Assembly: GCF_022605725.1 (NCBI RefSeq)
Contig: NC_065549.1
Coordinates: 41,617,690 to 41,681,689, forward strand
DNA length: 64,000 nucleotides
Reading direction: 5' to 3'
DNA from: Anthonomus grandis grandis
Taxonomy: Eukaryota > Arthropoda > Insecta > Coleoptera > Curculionidae
Both the position numbers and the translations under genes were made by a program. Shown one piece after another: positions 42,386 to 53,753 of this stretch. The notes under the pieces were generated by a model. It worked only from the letters and a program-made list of their open reading frames with translations. It did not search any database and was not told where the DNA came from. How positions within the stretch are numbered: position 1 is the stretch's first letter; each line of letters opens with the position of its first letter.

Positions 42386-43187
42386 CTGCTGTCAAATTTC
42401 GTTGATGTGTCTCCCATTTAATGATTTTCTTGCTCGGTACTGTAATTGGTTTGACCCTGGAGCTTCCGAAGCTTAAGTTTAATTGACTTACAACAAAATA
42501 AGGTAGAAATTTGATAATCTAGCTGTTTACCTATATATGCAGATCCTCTTTCCTCAAATGCCTTTTCTTTAACAATTCACATAGGCAAATTCTTCCTCCT
42601 TGCTGATCTAAGCTATTTAAAAATTTTGTTGTTTACATTTCATATTTCGGATTTTCCAACTAAATAAGGTTTGTTCTACCTCTAACTATGTGTAGTCTCT
42701 AAGCATGCGTAAGTCCGCTTTTGTTCAATGTCAACATGTAACTCTTGGATAATGAAAAAGAGTAAAGGATACTAGATCCCCACATTCTCACTACGCAATT
42801 TATCATAAAGTTTAGAGAGAGAAGTTCTAATTAATCCCTCTGGTCAGGCATAAAGGAACGCGCCCACTAGATCAGCTTAGATCTGCATAGCACATTCCTC
42901 CTCTTCGGCAGTTTTTGTCATGCGTGTAAGTAATAAAATGAAGTGCCCCTTACTGAACTTTCGGAAACTCTCAGCCCAGTGTACCACGCTCCGTTCCGCA
43001 CCCGCTTGTATTGTATTTAGGGCAAAACCTGCCGACCATGCTGGGTGTCTTCGAGCATCAAAATCAAAAAACACTTTTTTGAGTATTTTTTTTCAAATTC
43101 CCTAATTATTCCACTTAATTTTTGACCGTGTCCGATGAGCTATTACTTGAAAACAGCCGAGTATAAAATTCGCCACAGGTTTTTAGA
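42386..43187. other. No recognisable gene
   Basis: Intergenic. A 65-codon open frame at 42877-43074 (-) in locally GC-richer sequence has no recognised similarity. Confidence 0.4.
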
Positions 43188-43191
43188 TTAA

Positions 43192-44496
43192 CACGTTAAA
43201 CGCCACAGCGGTCCGTAGGGACCGCTGGAGAAAAAGTGTACCGGGCCACAGCGGTCCCTGCGGACCGCTGCGTGTCGAACGTACATTTGATGCTGTACAG
43301 GCCAGCGGTCACTAATAGATACCGTTTTAACGCTACAAATGGACCGCTGTGGCCCAGTAGGAACTTCTATCACTGGCAACTTCTTGATGAATATATTAAA
43401 TAATACTCATATTTTCAATAACTGATATTAATTTATTTTTGCTCTGCAAAAAATTTTATAAATAATACTGAAGTCATAAAAATGAACGAAAATGCTAATT
43501 TATGTTAGAAAACATCAAAATAATTGCTTAAACATTTTTGCAAGCTCTATTTGTGAAATTCCGCAAAACATTCAAAACAAAAATGGGGATTACCCTCACA
43601 AACGTCACAGTATGTAGTAACTTTCTTTACATTGTTTTTATCTAAAATGCCGTTCAGTTTTTTCTCATAGCAGCCCTTATAATAACGCCTAACTTTGTGG
43701 GCATTTCCTTCTTTTTTTTCAGCACATGCATTTCGTGTCGTTTCTGAGATCCTGACGTATAGGCTTCTCCACATTCCCAGCGCGACTTTGTATGACTACT
43801 GTTTCGTGCGTATGTTTGGTAGAAAGCATTAGCATATCTCTCGTGTCCTTCCACTTTAAAACACATATACCGCGACTATTTTCCTTTGCAATTATTTCTC
43901 TAGGTTTCAGTTTTTTAGTGACAACTTCTTTTGGATTACCCCTTCGATTGGCTCTCAGAGTCCCCAATAAATGTTTTTTGATCCAAAAGTTTATTGGCCA
44001 ATTCTAAACTCGTATAATAGTTATCGGTAACCACTGTGCGACCAGAATTTAAAAGCTTCTGAGACAGTTCCATAACAATATTTAGTCTTTTGAGGTATAT
44101 ACTACCTCATAATAAGTCTACCGCGAAATGGAACTCAGCTTTCATTGATGCAAAACTCTTGACGGGGAGTGTAGGCTTCTTGAAACTTTTTCATAAATGT
44201 ATTCATTAGTGGCTCAATCTTGTATCCACGAGCACCGTGCAACACGTGATTCGTTAATGCCGCCTCAAAAAAAACGTAAACAGGGCCGCCAACGGGACCG
44301 CTGTGGCCTGTGCGGCAAAGTTATCCTACAGCGCCACGGCGCCAAAAAAATGCTACAAAAAATTTTAAAAAAAAACCAAAAACGCGTATTTATTGACAAT
44401 GTATTTCATTTTTTAGCATTTTTAAATCAAAAGAACTCAATTTTTCGCTTTGGCGTAGCAGACATTTTTTAGCCAATTTCTATGGCGTTCAACGTG
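43192..44496 (-). mobile_element. piggyBac-like element, internally deleted
   Basis: TTAA at 43188-43191 and 44497-44500 flank inverted ends CACGTTAAACGCC and (on the - strand) CACGTTGAACGCC. The transposase is on the - strand: NTFMKKFQEAYTPRQEFCIN, then ES, stop, VPFRGRLIMR (the family has the catalytic Asp in (I/V)DE.M..FRGR; here Asn, and the Met is a stop). Then, after a deletion, NSGRTVVTDNYYTSLELANK with the second catalytic Asp, GTLRANRRGNPKEVV, and a C-terminal Cys/His cluster (TYCDVCEGNPHFCFECFAEF). Only about 1.3 kb remains. Confidence 0.85.
43203..43355. repeat. Subterminal CCACAGCGGTCC repeats in the piggyBac-like element
   Basis: CCACAGCGGTCC occurs at about 43203 and 43248, its complement GGACCGCTG(TGG) at about 43264 and 43341, and GGGACCGCTG(G) and CCAGCGGTC variants in between. 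A further GGACCGCTGTGG lies at the other end near 44299. Such clustered, oriented motifs fit transposase-binding sites. Confidence 0.65.
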
Positions 44497-44500
44497 TTAA

Positions 44501-46945
44501 GGTTAATGTTGTGAATTCAAAATCATCTTTTGGATCAACCGATTTATAATTCCTCCCATTATAATAATTTTTTCATATTTAAATTGAGAAGGTTTAGGAG
44601 AATTTTAGTGTTGGTCTCTGGCCATTCATAAGCCGCTTTTAGCAATCGGCTACTAAAAAGTGAATGATGTGGAAAGTAATCAGTCCCATTTAAAAATCTA
44701 TACTTAAAACGTTACGGTAAAATATTACTGATCTAAAACATTCCAGATTCCATTTTTTTCAGAGGAAACCACGTTAATGTTCTAAAATATTTGTGCGTGG
44801 CCAGAGGCTACAAATTACCACACAACTATTAATTTAGTAAATTTTTTGTATTTAAATTAAAATAGTATCTTCTCCAGCTCAGCTTTCTACCGCAAATTGA
44901 TCACTACTTCGCTAGTGAGTTGTGTTTCGTTAGTTAGTGATGTTAAAATAACGGATTTCATTTATCTGCTACCACAATTTGGACTTTTTCGTTCTCTTAC
45001 TATTTTCATCAGTAGTAGTAGTTGTAATGATGGGGGAAGAATATGTGATGGGTCCTTTTCCGCCAACTCTTGAAACTCTGTCATTACCACTGGCCACCTT
45101 CTCTAGTTTCCCCAACCATACGACTGGTCTTCCTAATGAAGGAGAGCAGGCCTTCCCAGTTAAGGTCCCTTAGTTCCTCTTGTAGCAATAAGACGGATGG
45201 TTTCTCTCCTAAATCTAGCCCATCCTACGCATTCTCCTATAAAATGTTATACTGCTGACACTATAACATTTTATAGAAGAATGCATAGCTGCATTTTTAA
45301 CATTGTCTGATAGATGGCAACAGACAGTTAGAAGATGATATGACCGAGATGACACAATATCAGCTATTACGATATGTCACCGTTGACGCACGCGCAAATC
45401 ACAGCACTGTCTCACGATTTCCGATATTCCCCTACTAAAAATGAATGATCTGCGCGTATGTAATATCTGCCAAAGACTCTAAACTAAAACATAATTCTCC
45501 ACTCTACTTTACTTAAGTTATTTTAAGGAATTCTTGATGATCTGGTATCTTCGGCCCACGGACTACCGTACATTTATATAGGAATATCCCATTTAAAAAC
45601 CCAATTTTTAAAGTGCTATGTTTAAATATTTTTCTGTATTCGCCATGTTAAACGGCAGACAAAAATGCATCAACTTGACCAATTAACCATCGCTTGTGGC
45701 GCGCCCTCACGGCGATAGCACGCAACATCTTCAGTCAGTCGTATTGTTAGTTATGACACTCTTTTGCTATTTAGTTTTTTCAGTAAAAGACGTGTGACAA
45801 TCAAAAACCACTTCCAAGTCGTAAAACGCGATTGGTTTCGACGAAAGTCTATTAAAAATGTTAATGAAGCTATAGTGTCTGATCGAAAAATTTAGATCGC
45901 AGCATAAGTCGGTTTCGAAAAAGATAAAATGGCTCTAGCTTCTAAAGCTCTATGAGTAAATGTAGTGAATGATTTTTAATTGTGACACAACCCTTGGTTA
46001 AGACTTTTCAACACGTTTTCGAAGTTTTAAATTATTAAATAGCAGCAATTTATTATTGGTCAAAGATAGCATAACTGTCTGAAAACGTTGCATAGCAATG
46101 CCGTGAAAATGCGCGGGTTTACCAAAATGCTTCAAGAGCATATGCTAAGACACAAAAGTCATATTAAAAATAATTTCTCTGACTTATACTAAATGAATGT
46201 TTTTCATATAAGGTTTCATAATTCTTTAAAGTTTAAAGAAAACTACTTTACTAGTCAGCTTCAAAAAAAAAGAAGGTTCATAGCGAGCAATAATGGAGTT
46301 CTTACATTTTGTATGTTTTGGTTTTTGTGTAGGTACGGTCTAAATGTAGGTTACTCGTCTAGTTTACTGTACTTTACAACAACAAAAAAAAATTAAATTG
46401 AATGTATGATGGAAATAATTGTGGTTTCGATTATTTATCTGCACTTACTAGGACGCTGTCGATAGACTATCCCGTAATCTAACTTTGTTACAGTTACGTC
46501 CTTAACCTTACCATATGTTTATTGTAACGATTTATTTACGTTAAACAAATTAAGGAATTTTATACTGTAGAATAGATTTATATATACCTAGTCCAGTTTT
46601 AAATATGTATAAACATCAAATTATATTTTATTAAACATTTTAAATGTTTTATTTTTATTTTCTGTTAATTCACTTTTATGTTTAGCCGACACCTTACTTA
46701 GTGCCGGAAGTAATAGGTTCGTTAAGCGAGTAAAGGTCCTATAAGATACAGGTGTATACATAAACTACTTATTTAAAATTATTATTCTTATTATTGGGTA
46801 CGAATGTATAATCTTAAATTAATAATTTTTCCTGTATAAATATGATGTATTTACTTAACTATTAATAAAATAAATTATTCAGAACATATATGTTTTTTAT
46901 TTCTCCTAGTATAATCATTATCGAATATTGTAGTGTTTCTCTTGG
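44501..46945. other. No recognisable gene
   Basis: AT-rich intergenic sequence. The only clear structure is the inverted repeat at 45229-45284. Open frames at 44979-45173 and 46193-46396 show no known motif. Confidence 0.45.
45229..45284. repeat. 22-bp-arm inverted repeat
   Basis: Left arm 45229-45250 and right arm 45263-45284 pair with one mismatch around a 12-nt loop. The inner 14 bp, CTATAAAATGTTAT and its complement, are perfect. No coding sequence touches it. Confidence 0.8.
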
Positions 46946-47174
46946 TGTGAATTAAAACACTCGATGCACAAAACAAGTCAACAAATTTATTACGGTGGTC
47001 CACTACTAGAAACTATTTCTACGCTGTATTTATTTACTACTACTTATGTCGATTTAAATGTCGCGCCAATATTTCGACCTGAACTAGCCTCCTAGCGGCG
47101 AGGGCTCCTTATATACAAGCTAGACCATGTTTTAGAACATTCGCGTTTCCACGTGTCTCCAGAGATGTCGTTGC

Positions 47175-48085
47175 GTAACTGCAATATTCGCGGCTCTGCA
47201 AAATCGAAAAAATTCGACGCTGCCATTCTTAGATGTTCTTGTCAGGAATGCAAATGGCATTATAAGAACGTCTGTGTATCGAAAACCCACACGTACTGGA
47301 CAATACCTATACTTTGATTCGAATCACTCTGGTTCGACTAAAGTTGGAATCATCAGGTCTCTGTGCAACCGAGCTGTAACCATCTGCAATAATGACGCAG
47401 ACTTTAAGGTGGAAGTAGCACTTCTTACTAAAGATCTGCAGCAGGTTTGTTATCCCAAAAACTTAACCAGAAAACTATACAGAGGTCGATGGCGAGGAAA
47501 ACCAGAACCAAGCAAGACGATGAATCAACTGGGCTTCTCGCAATCCCCTATATAAAAGGTACATCCGAGAAAATCCGACGAATTGCTAAGAAGTTTAATC
47601 TAAAAACCGCCTTTAGATCTGGCAATACAATAAGAAGTTCTGTTTCCAAAACAAAGCCAGAAACTTGTAAGTGTGGGGACTCATATGTTGGCGAAACCAA
47701 AAGACCTTTGGCAGTTAGGACCAAGGAACATCGCAAATGGGCGACCACTAGAGAAGTAGCCAGATCAGGCATTGCTGAACATGCTTGGACAAACGGCCAT
47801 AACATTCACTGGTCTGAAACAAAAATCCTAACGAATGAATCACACTGGCGAAAAAGAAAATTTCTGGAAACTACCTACATAACGCAAAACCAGGGCGTCT
47901 TCAGCCAACCCAGTGTGGATGTTCCCAACATATGGAGACCTCTTCTAGCAGGCGCTCTCTTCACGCATCATCAGAATTCACGCCTCATTGATCCCATCAA
48001 TCATATAATCTATAAGCCTGCAGAATAGGAAATTGCTTTAGTTTACACTTGATAACGGTCGGAGATGCTTACCGACCGAAACGTC
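47175..48085 (+). mobile_element. 5'-truncated Penelope-like element
   Basis: Starts inside the end of the PLE reverse transcriptase (LPFLDVLVRNANGIIRTSVY, RKPTRTGQYLYFDSNH) and runs through a GIY-YIG endonuclease to a hammerhead-like 3' tail. The flanks show a short, imperfect duplication (TGTCGTTG on the left near 47165; ACGTCGTGTTG on the right at 48081) within the LTR's own ACGTCGTG site. The 5' half with most of the RT is missing. Confidence 0.8.
47219..48028 (+). pseudogene. PLE RT end plus GIY-YIG endonuclease, one frameshift
   Basis: Two frames overlap at about 47445-47450, where the protein shifts from VEVALLTKDLQQVC into LSQKLNQKTIQRSMARKTRT; a single-base change accounts for it. 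The second part has the linker IPYIKGTSEKIRRIAKKFNL and a GIY-YIG nuclease: ETCKCGDSYVGETKRPLAVR with the CG.(S/V)Y(V/I)GET core, RTKEHRK, and HAWTNGHNIHWSETKIL, ending in RKRKFLETTYITQ. In PLEs this nuclease nicks the target for priming. The key Tyr, Arg and Glu (FLET) are kept, so the nuclease half decayed little. Confidence 0.82.
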
Positions 48086-48089
48086 GTGT
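48045..48089 (+). ncRNA. Hammerhead-ribozyme-like motif at the PLE 3' end, U3-A8 variant
   Basis: Order: ACAC, TTGATAA, C, GGTCGG, a 9-nt loop, CCGACC, GAAA, C, GTC, GTGT. Stem I is 4 bp (ACAC/GUGU), stem II 6 bp, stem III the loopless AC/GU, and the predicted cut follows GUC at 48085. The box reads UUGAUAA instead of CUGAUGA: positions 3 and 8, which pair C3-G8 in active hammerheads, are U and A, so pairing is kept. One extra base (C) precedes stem II, as in the other motif of this window. Confidence 0.6.
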
Positions 48090-48399
48090 TGTACGAAAAC
48101 AAAGACAATGTCAGCCCGACTACCTGTTTCTGCTGTCAAAATCGTTACAATAATATTATTGGTTACATTCTAGTTATTTTAGGAGGCCAATATTTAATAT
48201 TCCTTAATGGCCCGCGCGTTTTCCCGATCTTTCGTCCGCTAAAGACGTCTAGGATGTTCAGTACAGCGATCTGACGATTGAGATCAGAAATAGATCACCT
48301 GTATGTATTTGTTTAAATGAATCATTGGAAACTTTCTATCTATTAGTACTTTTTTTACTCTCTTTAAATAATATCGCATCCGGTAGTAGCCCTACAAAA

Positions 48400-49965
48400 G
48401 GTACAAGAAAATATGTTCTTAATGTCAGGCAGCTAATCGGAAAAACTCGTGAATTTAATATCCCTATGTTTATGTGCTATGTGGAGGACACAAAATCCTT
48501 CAACAGCTTGATAGGAGTAAAACAAAAATCATGATAATTCGAAGTAGTGAATTATTTTATATACCTGGGGTCTTTTATAACAACCGAACGAACATGTGAC
48601 AAAAAGATACGTAGAAGAATTACTATTGCAAGAGCAGCTATGATGAAACTGGTAATATTTTTTAAAAATTCGAATATAATAATATACACAAAATTAAGTC
48701 AGATTAAATCACTAATTTTTCGCACAGCCATATATGCATCCAACGTAGACCCTGAAGATAGCAGATAAAAATACATTAGAGGCTTTTGAGATGTATACCG
48801 CGATATATTAAGAGTATCCATAGCATCATTTAAATCATCGGTCAATCGGTTGAACATCGAACAAATATATCAATACTATTACAGCATCTTAAAGTAAAGG
48901 ATAGACTGCTTAAACAGATACAACAGAGATATTTGCAGTATTTTGGACACTGCCAGAACAATAGTAGTTCGATGGATGAAACAATAATACTGATTAATAT
49001 TGAGACCAAACAACTAGCCCATGACAGAGAAGAATGGAAGGCAATTATTAGCTTTGTTCGCGGTAACAGTCCTAGACAAGTTCAGAATTACTTCGCATGC
49101 GCATTGTTAAAAAGAACGTTCGCGGTGAACAGTCTTAAACTTCTAGTTCGAAATCCTGCCGTTTGCGGATGCTATATATTTGTGTTATGTGTGCGGATGT
49201 TTTGTTACTTGTTCGGGATCAATCTGTAACTAGCTCAATCAATGCTTGGACTCTCATTAGAATTTTGAGTTCTGGACTTGCGCAGTAGATTAGATAGTTA
49301 CTATTATAAATAATAATTGCTTGCCCTACTGTTTTTTTATTAGTTTTATGAGTGATTTGTTACTTAAATAGCAATTCCCGTTTAATTAAATCGATTTTGT
49401 TTTATATTATTTGTCTATGATAAAATTACCATGTAGGACCATTCATTACCATGAGTTCCAGTGATGAGGACCTCCAGTGAGGAGAACCTCTTACAAGTTA
49501 TCGATGTTCCCAAAAATGTTGGATATTTTAATTGTCCCACAATCTGATGAGTTTGTATTATATTTTGTATGATATTGAACCTGTATTTTTAACATTTTTG
49601 AATGAGCTCAGCACTGACAAATGAACTGGTAGACGATTTGCTGCATCCCCATATTATAAGAGACTATTATAAAGAGAAAAAGTAACTCCATTAAAATTTA
49701 TTACAGTATTTCTTAGCCATTTCTCTGCTTTAAATTCTGTTTAAAAAAAATAGTCCTTCCTTAATAAAACAATCGAAAAACATAACCTATACTAACCCAA
49801 ACAAATTTAGATGTTGACAGTCCGTGAATCGTTCGCGGTTGAAATAAATTCCGAACCGGTTATGAATCACGCATGCGCATATCCTTAAAGGATAAAGAGT
49901 TTCTGACTGATCCGGAAACTGTCACCGCGAACAAAGCTAATAAAATTATAAAAATTTGATGGTGT
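48400..49965 (+). mobile_element. RTE-like LINE C-terminus, split by a MITE
   Basis: The + strand reads YLGSFITTERTCDKKIRRRI, ARAAMMKLVIFFKNSN, SLIFRTAIYASNVD, KVKDRLLKQIQQRYLQYFGH and DREEWKAII, the thumb and C-terminus of an RTE-like LINE. Across the MITE the frame continues NKIIKI and stops. Several frame breaks. Confidence 0.7.
49051..49937. mobile_element. 887-bp MITE with subterminal TTCGCGGT repeats
   Basis: Inverted ends GCTTTGTTCGCGGTAACAGT (left, 49051-49070) and GCTTTGTTCGCGGTGACAGT (right, - strand, 49937-49918), one mismatch, flanked by TA at 49049-49050 and 49938-49939. A second TTCGCGGT lies inside each end (about 49121 and, direct, 49838), as does a CGCATGCGCA block. It splits an RTE-like LINE; its removal joins EEWKAII to NKIIKI. 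Confidence 0.8.
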
Positions 49966-50583
49966 TACCACACCACACAGCATGTCAGCGAGTTAACGAA
50001 CTAAAGCAGCTGAGCTTGTATTATGAATTCAACAGTGAATCCAATATCAGGTTGACCTAACCGGTTCGCTGCCAGCTGCAAATTAGCGCTATTTACCGAC
50101 ACCATTCATAGCTAGTACGGGGCCTGAACTCTCCTATTTTATCTTATGACCCTTGTTTCTCCTTTATAGAAGTCCCCAGCTTTCGATCTGATAAAGAAAT
50201 GAAGCTTTACTTCGTTGGCAGCTTTCTTTGCCTTCTTTTTCTTTACATTACAGAGCATAGCGGTTAAGACATCTTCATTGAACTCCAACGGAGGCTCCAG
50301 CTAGTCTGAAGTATGTTGGAACAAAGCCGATAATGGTAGCATTATTAGCAACACGCCCTGCCATGAAAGAGGCCAATACTCTGGATAGAGTCAGGAGTGG
50401 TAGATCCTGAAGCATCCGAGTGGTCAGCCGAGGTAAAGAGGGATTCCATAAGTTTGTAGTGATCTTGGTCTATGTTTAGTCCTACAAGTAAAATGGAAGT
50501 AGCAGTCCATATAGGTAAAACCATGTACTTGCTCACTAATTTGAAAGGTTGCTCGGCATTCTAGTATTATACTCCATCCTGGG
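49966..50583. other. No recognisable gene
   Basis: Follows the LINE end. The - strand near 50290-50200 reads EFNEDVLTAMLCNVKKKKAK, unassigned. Confidence 0.35.
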
Positions 50584-50585
50584 TA

Positions 50586-52448
50586 TGGGAGAGTGGGGCA
50601 TAGCAGAATGATATTTCTTTTTTTTCAGTTGGCGAACTTAATATTTAAAAAGAAGGTGTAAAAATGCTGTCAATCAAAAGTTTAGACTCTTCTTTAAAAA
50701 GGACAGTGATAAAATATATCTAAGGTGAACGGTTTTTGTAAAAAAAAAAATTAAAAAAAAGAGAAAATCATTCCACTTTGCCCCTTCGGTGGGGTAAAGT
50801 GGAACACTATACGGGGCAAAGTGAAATGGAAAATTTTATCAATAAAATTTCATTCTGCATTTTGCGCAGTTGAGGCCCTTAGGAACGCTTTCCCAAACAA
50901 TTGTCCAACTTGTCGTATTGTCTTCCAGGATGATTTCGTAACCAAAGTTCGCATTCCTGCGTGTAAAAGGTGCTGAGAGGAAACATGAACGAAACGTCAA
51001 GTGGCTGGTATGTGGAGGTAGGCAAATAATATGAACATGATTTTTTCTAGCTGTTTCAAGTAAAGCAATATTTTTTGTATGGCTTATGTGACCATCAAGA
51101 ATTAGTAAGATTGGTTGATCAGCAGTTGGTTTAACATGTCGTAAAAAGTGTTCGAACCATGTTGGGCAAAATATGTCTGTGTTCATCCATCCTAAAGGAT
51201 GGCATACAAGTTTTGTATCAGGCGGGGTCCCCTCTAACAATTCTAAATTTTCTCTTACTCTTGGAAATATCATTAATGGGGGAATATATCTCCCTGCTGC
51301 ATTAAAACAAGTGACTGACGTAGTTGTCGTCCCTCTTTCTGCTGAACTAAGTGTTCCCACTTACTTTTTGCCTTTAGACGCAATCACTTTTGACGGTTTG
51401 TTTGAAACCGTTGTGATTCCTGTCTCGTCCACATTATAAATTTGGCTTGGCGAGAATTTGTAGCGATCATATAGTTCAATGAGCAGGCGAAAAAAGGCAG
51501 AAACGGTATGCCGATTAAAGGCCGTAGCTCAAGCGATTGAGGTTTTTTCGGGAGTTCGCAGAGAAAGCCTTGAGTTCCGCTTTAAAAAGGCTAAAACCCA
51601 ATCTTTTCCCGCCTTTCCTTTCTCATTATTAAATGGATGGCTTATCCCGTTCCTTACAGCGAACTGATAGGCTAGATGCCTTAAGTCTGATATGCTTAAG
51701 CCAAAGTATCTGCTCTCCATGAACAGACAGTGTTCAGCAAGCTGTTGCTCTTGTTGTGGTGTAAAACAACGAGTAAATCTGCCCAAACTTTTTCTTAAAG
51801 CTTCCTCGGACGCGCAGTTTTTTTCAGCTCTTCGAAACAATGTTGTTTGTGGCACATTATAGCTAAGAGCTGCCTGGTCATAGCTCAAACGATTTGCTCG
51901 AACTGCTGTAATAGCGTTGAGCATATCTTCCTCATCCCAAACATGTTGTGTGGATTTACGGCCATAATTCCTAACCATTTTTGTCGGACCTCTAAAAAAA
52001 ATAGGAATAAAAAATAAACATATGCATTCGAATGATCTAGTTTAAATATTGTTTTTCTAATGTGGAATGCATTGCACTTTGCCCCTTTTGACATTTTCCA
52101 CTTTGCCCCATTTGGCATCTTTTTAGTAAATGTTTGTTTTTTTTTTAACATCTGTGATTCGATCCATCTATATTATTTAGTACACTTAGTTATATGTCCT
52201 ACCTTGAAAATAGCTGCTACAGTTTTTGTTAAAATATTACAATCCAGATTTTAACACAAATTTTTCACCTTAAGAAATAAACAATTATCCACCAGTTTCA
52301 CATAACGTCAAAAATCTAAACAGCACATACGCGCAGTGTTCACCGCTTGACGTACTGAAATGAACCTCTACGTTACCACGTGTTTTGGGCAATGACTTAT
52401 CAATGCGACATTGCCATATGTATAATTCCACTTTGCCCCACTCTCCCC
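50586..52448 (-). mobile_element. pogo-like transposon, copy 2 (different subfamily)
   Basis: Inverted ends TGGGAGAGTGGGGCATAGCA (left) and GGGGAGAGTGGGGCAAAGTG (right, - strand) with TA flanks at 50584-50585 and 52449-52450. Carries a pogo-type transposase on the - strand. Related in plan to 39784-42383 but shorter (1.86 kb) and diverged. Confidence 0.88.
50839..51978 (-). pseudogene. pogo-like transposase, near-complete, two lesions
   Basis: It starts MVRNYGRKSTQHVWDEEDML at 51978. Helix-turn-helix SYDQAALSYNVPQTTLFRRA, CENP-B-like segment GKDWVLAFLKRNSRLSLRTP, then NVDETGITTVSNKPS with the first Asp, a stop at 51360 just before VGTLSSAERGTTTTSVTCFN, and LLILDGHISHTKNIALLETA with the second Asp. 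After LPPHTSHL the frame shifts; QPLDVSFMFPLSTFYTQECE, with the third Asp, is read in the next frame. The shift fits loss of one of two 9-10 base direct copies of AGCCACTTG. Otherwise the frame is long and the copy is younger than the one at 40-42 kb. Confidence 0.85.
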
Positions 52449-52450
52449 TA

Positions 52451-53716
52451 CATTAGGAAGCAAACATTGTTGACATACTCCCAATCGCTGTCGTCGTCTG
52501 TAAAATAACTGTGTGCTATCCGGGTAGCATTGTGCATTTTCCGAAGACCTGTATGAGTATAAGTATGTATGTCTTAATGCCAAAATCTAAAAGAGATTAC
52601 TTTAAACCAAAAGACCAAATATTACTATTTTATACCCAAAGAAACATGTCAAAGTATGTCAGTTATTTACTTCAACATCTATCTGTACGTGCTATCTCAT
52701 CATTCAAATTCAACCCTTAACCGATGAGGCTGACTATCGAGGCAAAATTTACATTTTAAATTAAATTGTTCCATATTTTAGCCACTCACTGTATAAAATG
52801 CCCAAAAATAGGAACTTTTTTTAAAGTTCTTTTTTTAGTAGTACTAAATTTTACTGATATATTGGTAAATAATGTATAAAAAAAGTCCAAGAAAAAAAAT
52901 CCAATCACATGTCATCCAATCATTGTCAGAAGTCGAAGAAGTGAAAGCGGTTTTTGAAAGTTGCTGTTAAACGAGAAACTGCTTTTATCAGTGAAATGAT
53001 GGTCTAAGTCTAATGGGGTAAAAGCTAATTGAATTCAGCATCAAACAAAGCAGTCATTAACGAAGTTCTGGAGTTATATTCCAAGATCACGCCCATCGCT
53101 ATACCTAACCCCTTTTATTAAAGGTTGTCAGGTTTTGCTCTAATAGCCAGATGAGACGCTTCTATTTTAAGATTAGTATTAAAAATGGAGTTTGACGAAG
53201 CGGTTATAGCCTGTCTCATTATGAGATAGAAAGAACTTTGAGTAATATACATACGATACAGGTGTATCAAATTACACGAAACCTCCAGTAATTCTGGCCA
53301 TATCATATAAAATAGACCTTAACCAATATGCATTTAACAGATATCTTTGCCGTTCCAACTTTACTTATCAACTACTAAGTATATTAAAGTATATAAGTGA
53401 ACATCTGTCTGATAGAGGGCCATATTAAATTTTACTGATATTCGGGTGAATAATCGAGGAATAAAATTCAGGATACTTCGCCAACATATCAGCAAAATAT
53501 TTTCGTGAAATAAATTATTAAATTCGAAAATGCGTTGTAATTATATTAATTGATGAATCAGATGTCATCTGTAATCATATGTATTTTTCACTGGAGGGTT
53601 AGTATCAATCATGTTAATATCTTCAAGGGAATCTTCAGCAAAGTTATATCGTTGCTTGAAGGAATAATTCTTTAGACATGTTTCGTATTGATGATATGTT
53701 CTTAACAGGAATGTTC
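52451..53716. other. Mostly unrecognised; possible RTE scrap
   Basis: No firm gene. The - strand at 53306-53118 (LIMRQAITASSNSIFNTNLK) faintly resembles the GLRQG.....LFN RT block of RTE-like LINEs; weak. Confidence 0.3.

Positions 53717-53753
<37 letters not shown>
53717..53753. repeat. (AAT)n microsatellite, 3' tail of the - strand LINE
   Basis: About twelve AAT units directly abut the 3' end of the LINE that runs leftward; on that strand the tail reads AATAAAGAATT(ATT)n. Confidence 0.85.

Larger units (their letters stand above)
46946..48149 (-). repeat. Solo LTR, copy 3, interrupted by a Penelope-like element
   Basis: On the - strand it begins TGTAACGATTTTG (48149) and ends TTCACA (46946), like copy 2. 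The LTR is contiguous with the other copies on both sides of a PLE inserted near its ACGACGTC block. The TATATAAG box is retained; the initiator is changed. Confidence 0.6.

Noticed and set aside
42877..43074. 65-codon - strand frame (FFDFDARRHPAW start)
   Set aside because: Short, no known domain, no splice or promoter context.
44197..44472. 91-codon + strand frame with CGLCGK
   Set aside because: Lies over the subterminal repeats of the piggyBac-like element; the Cys pair is made by the GC-rich repeat and is not a zinc finger.
53717..53753. CRISPR-like regular repeat
   Set aside because: Simple AAT microsatellite forming a LINE tail; no spacers.
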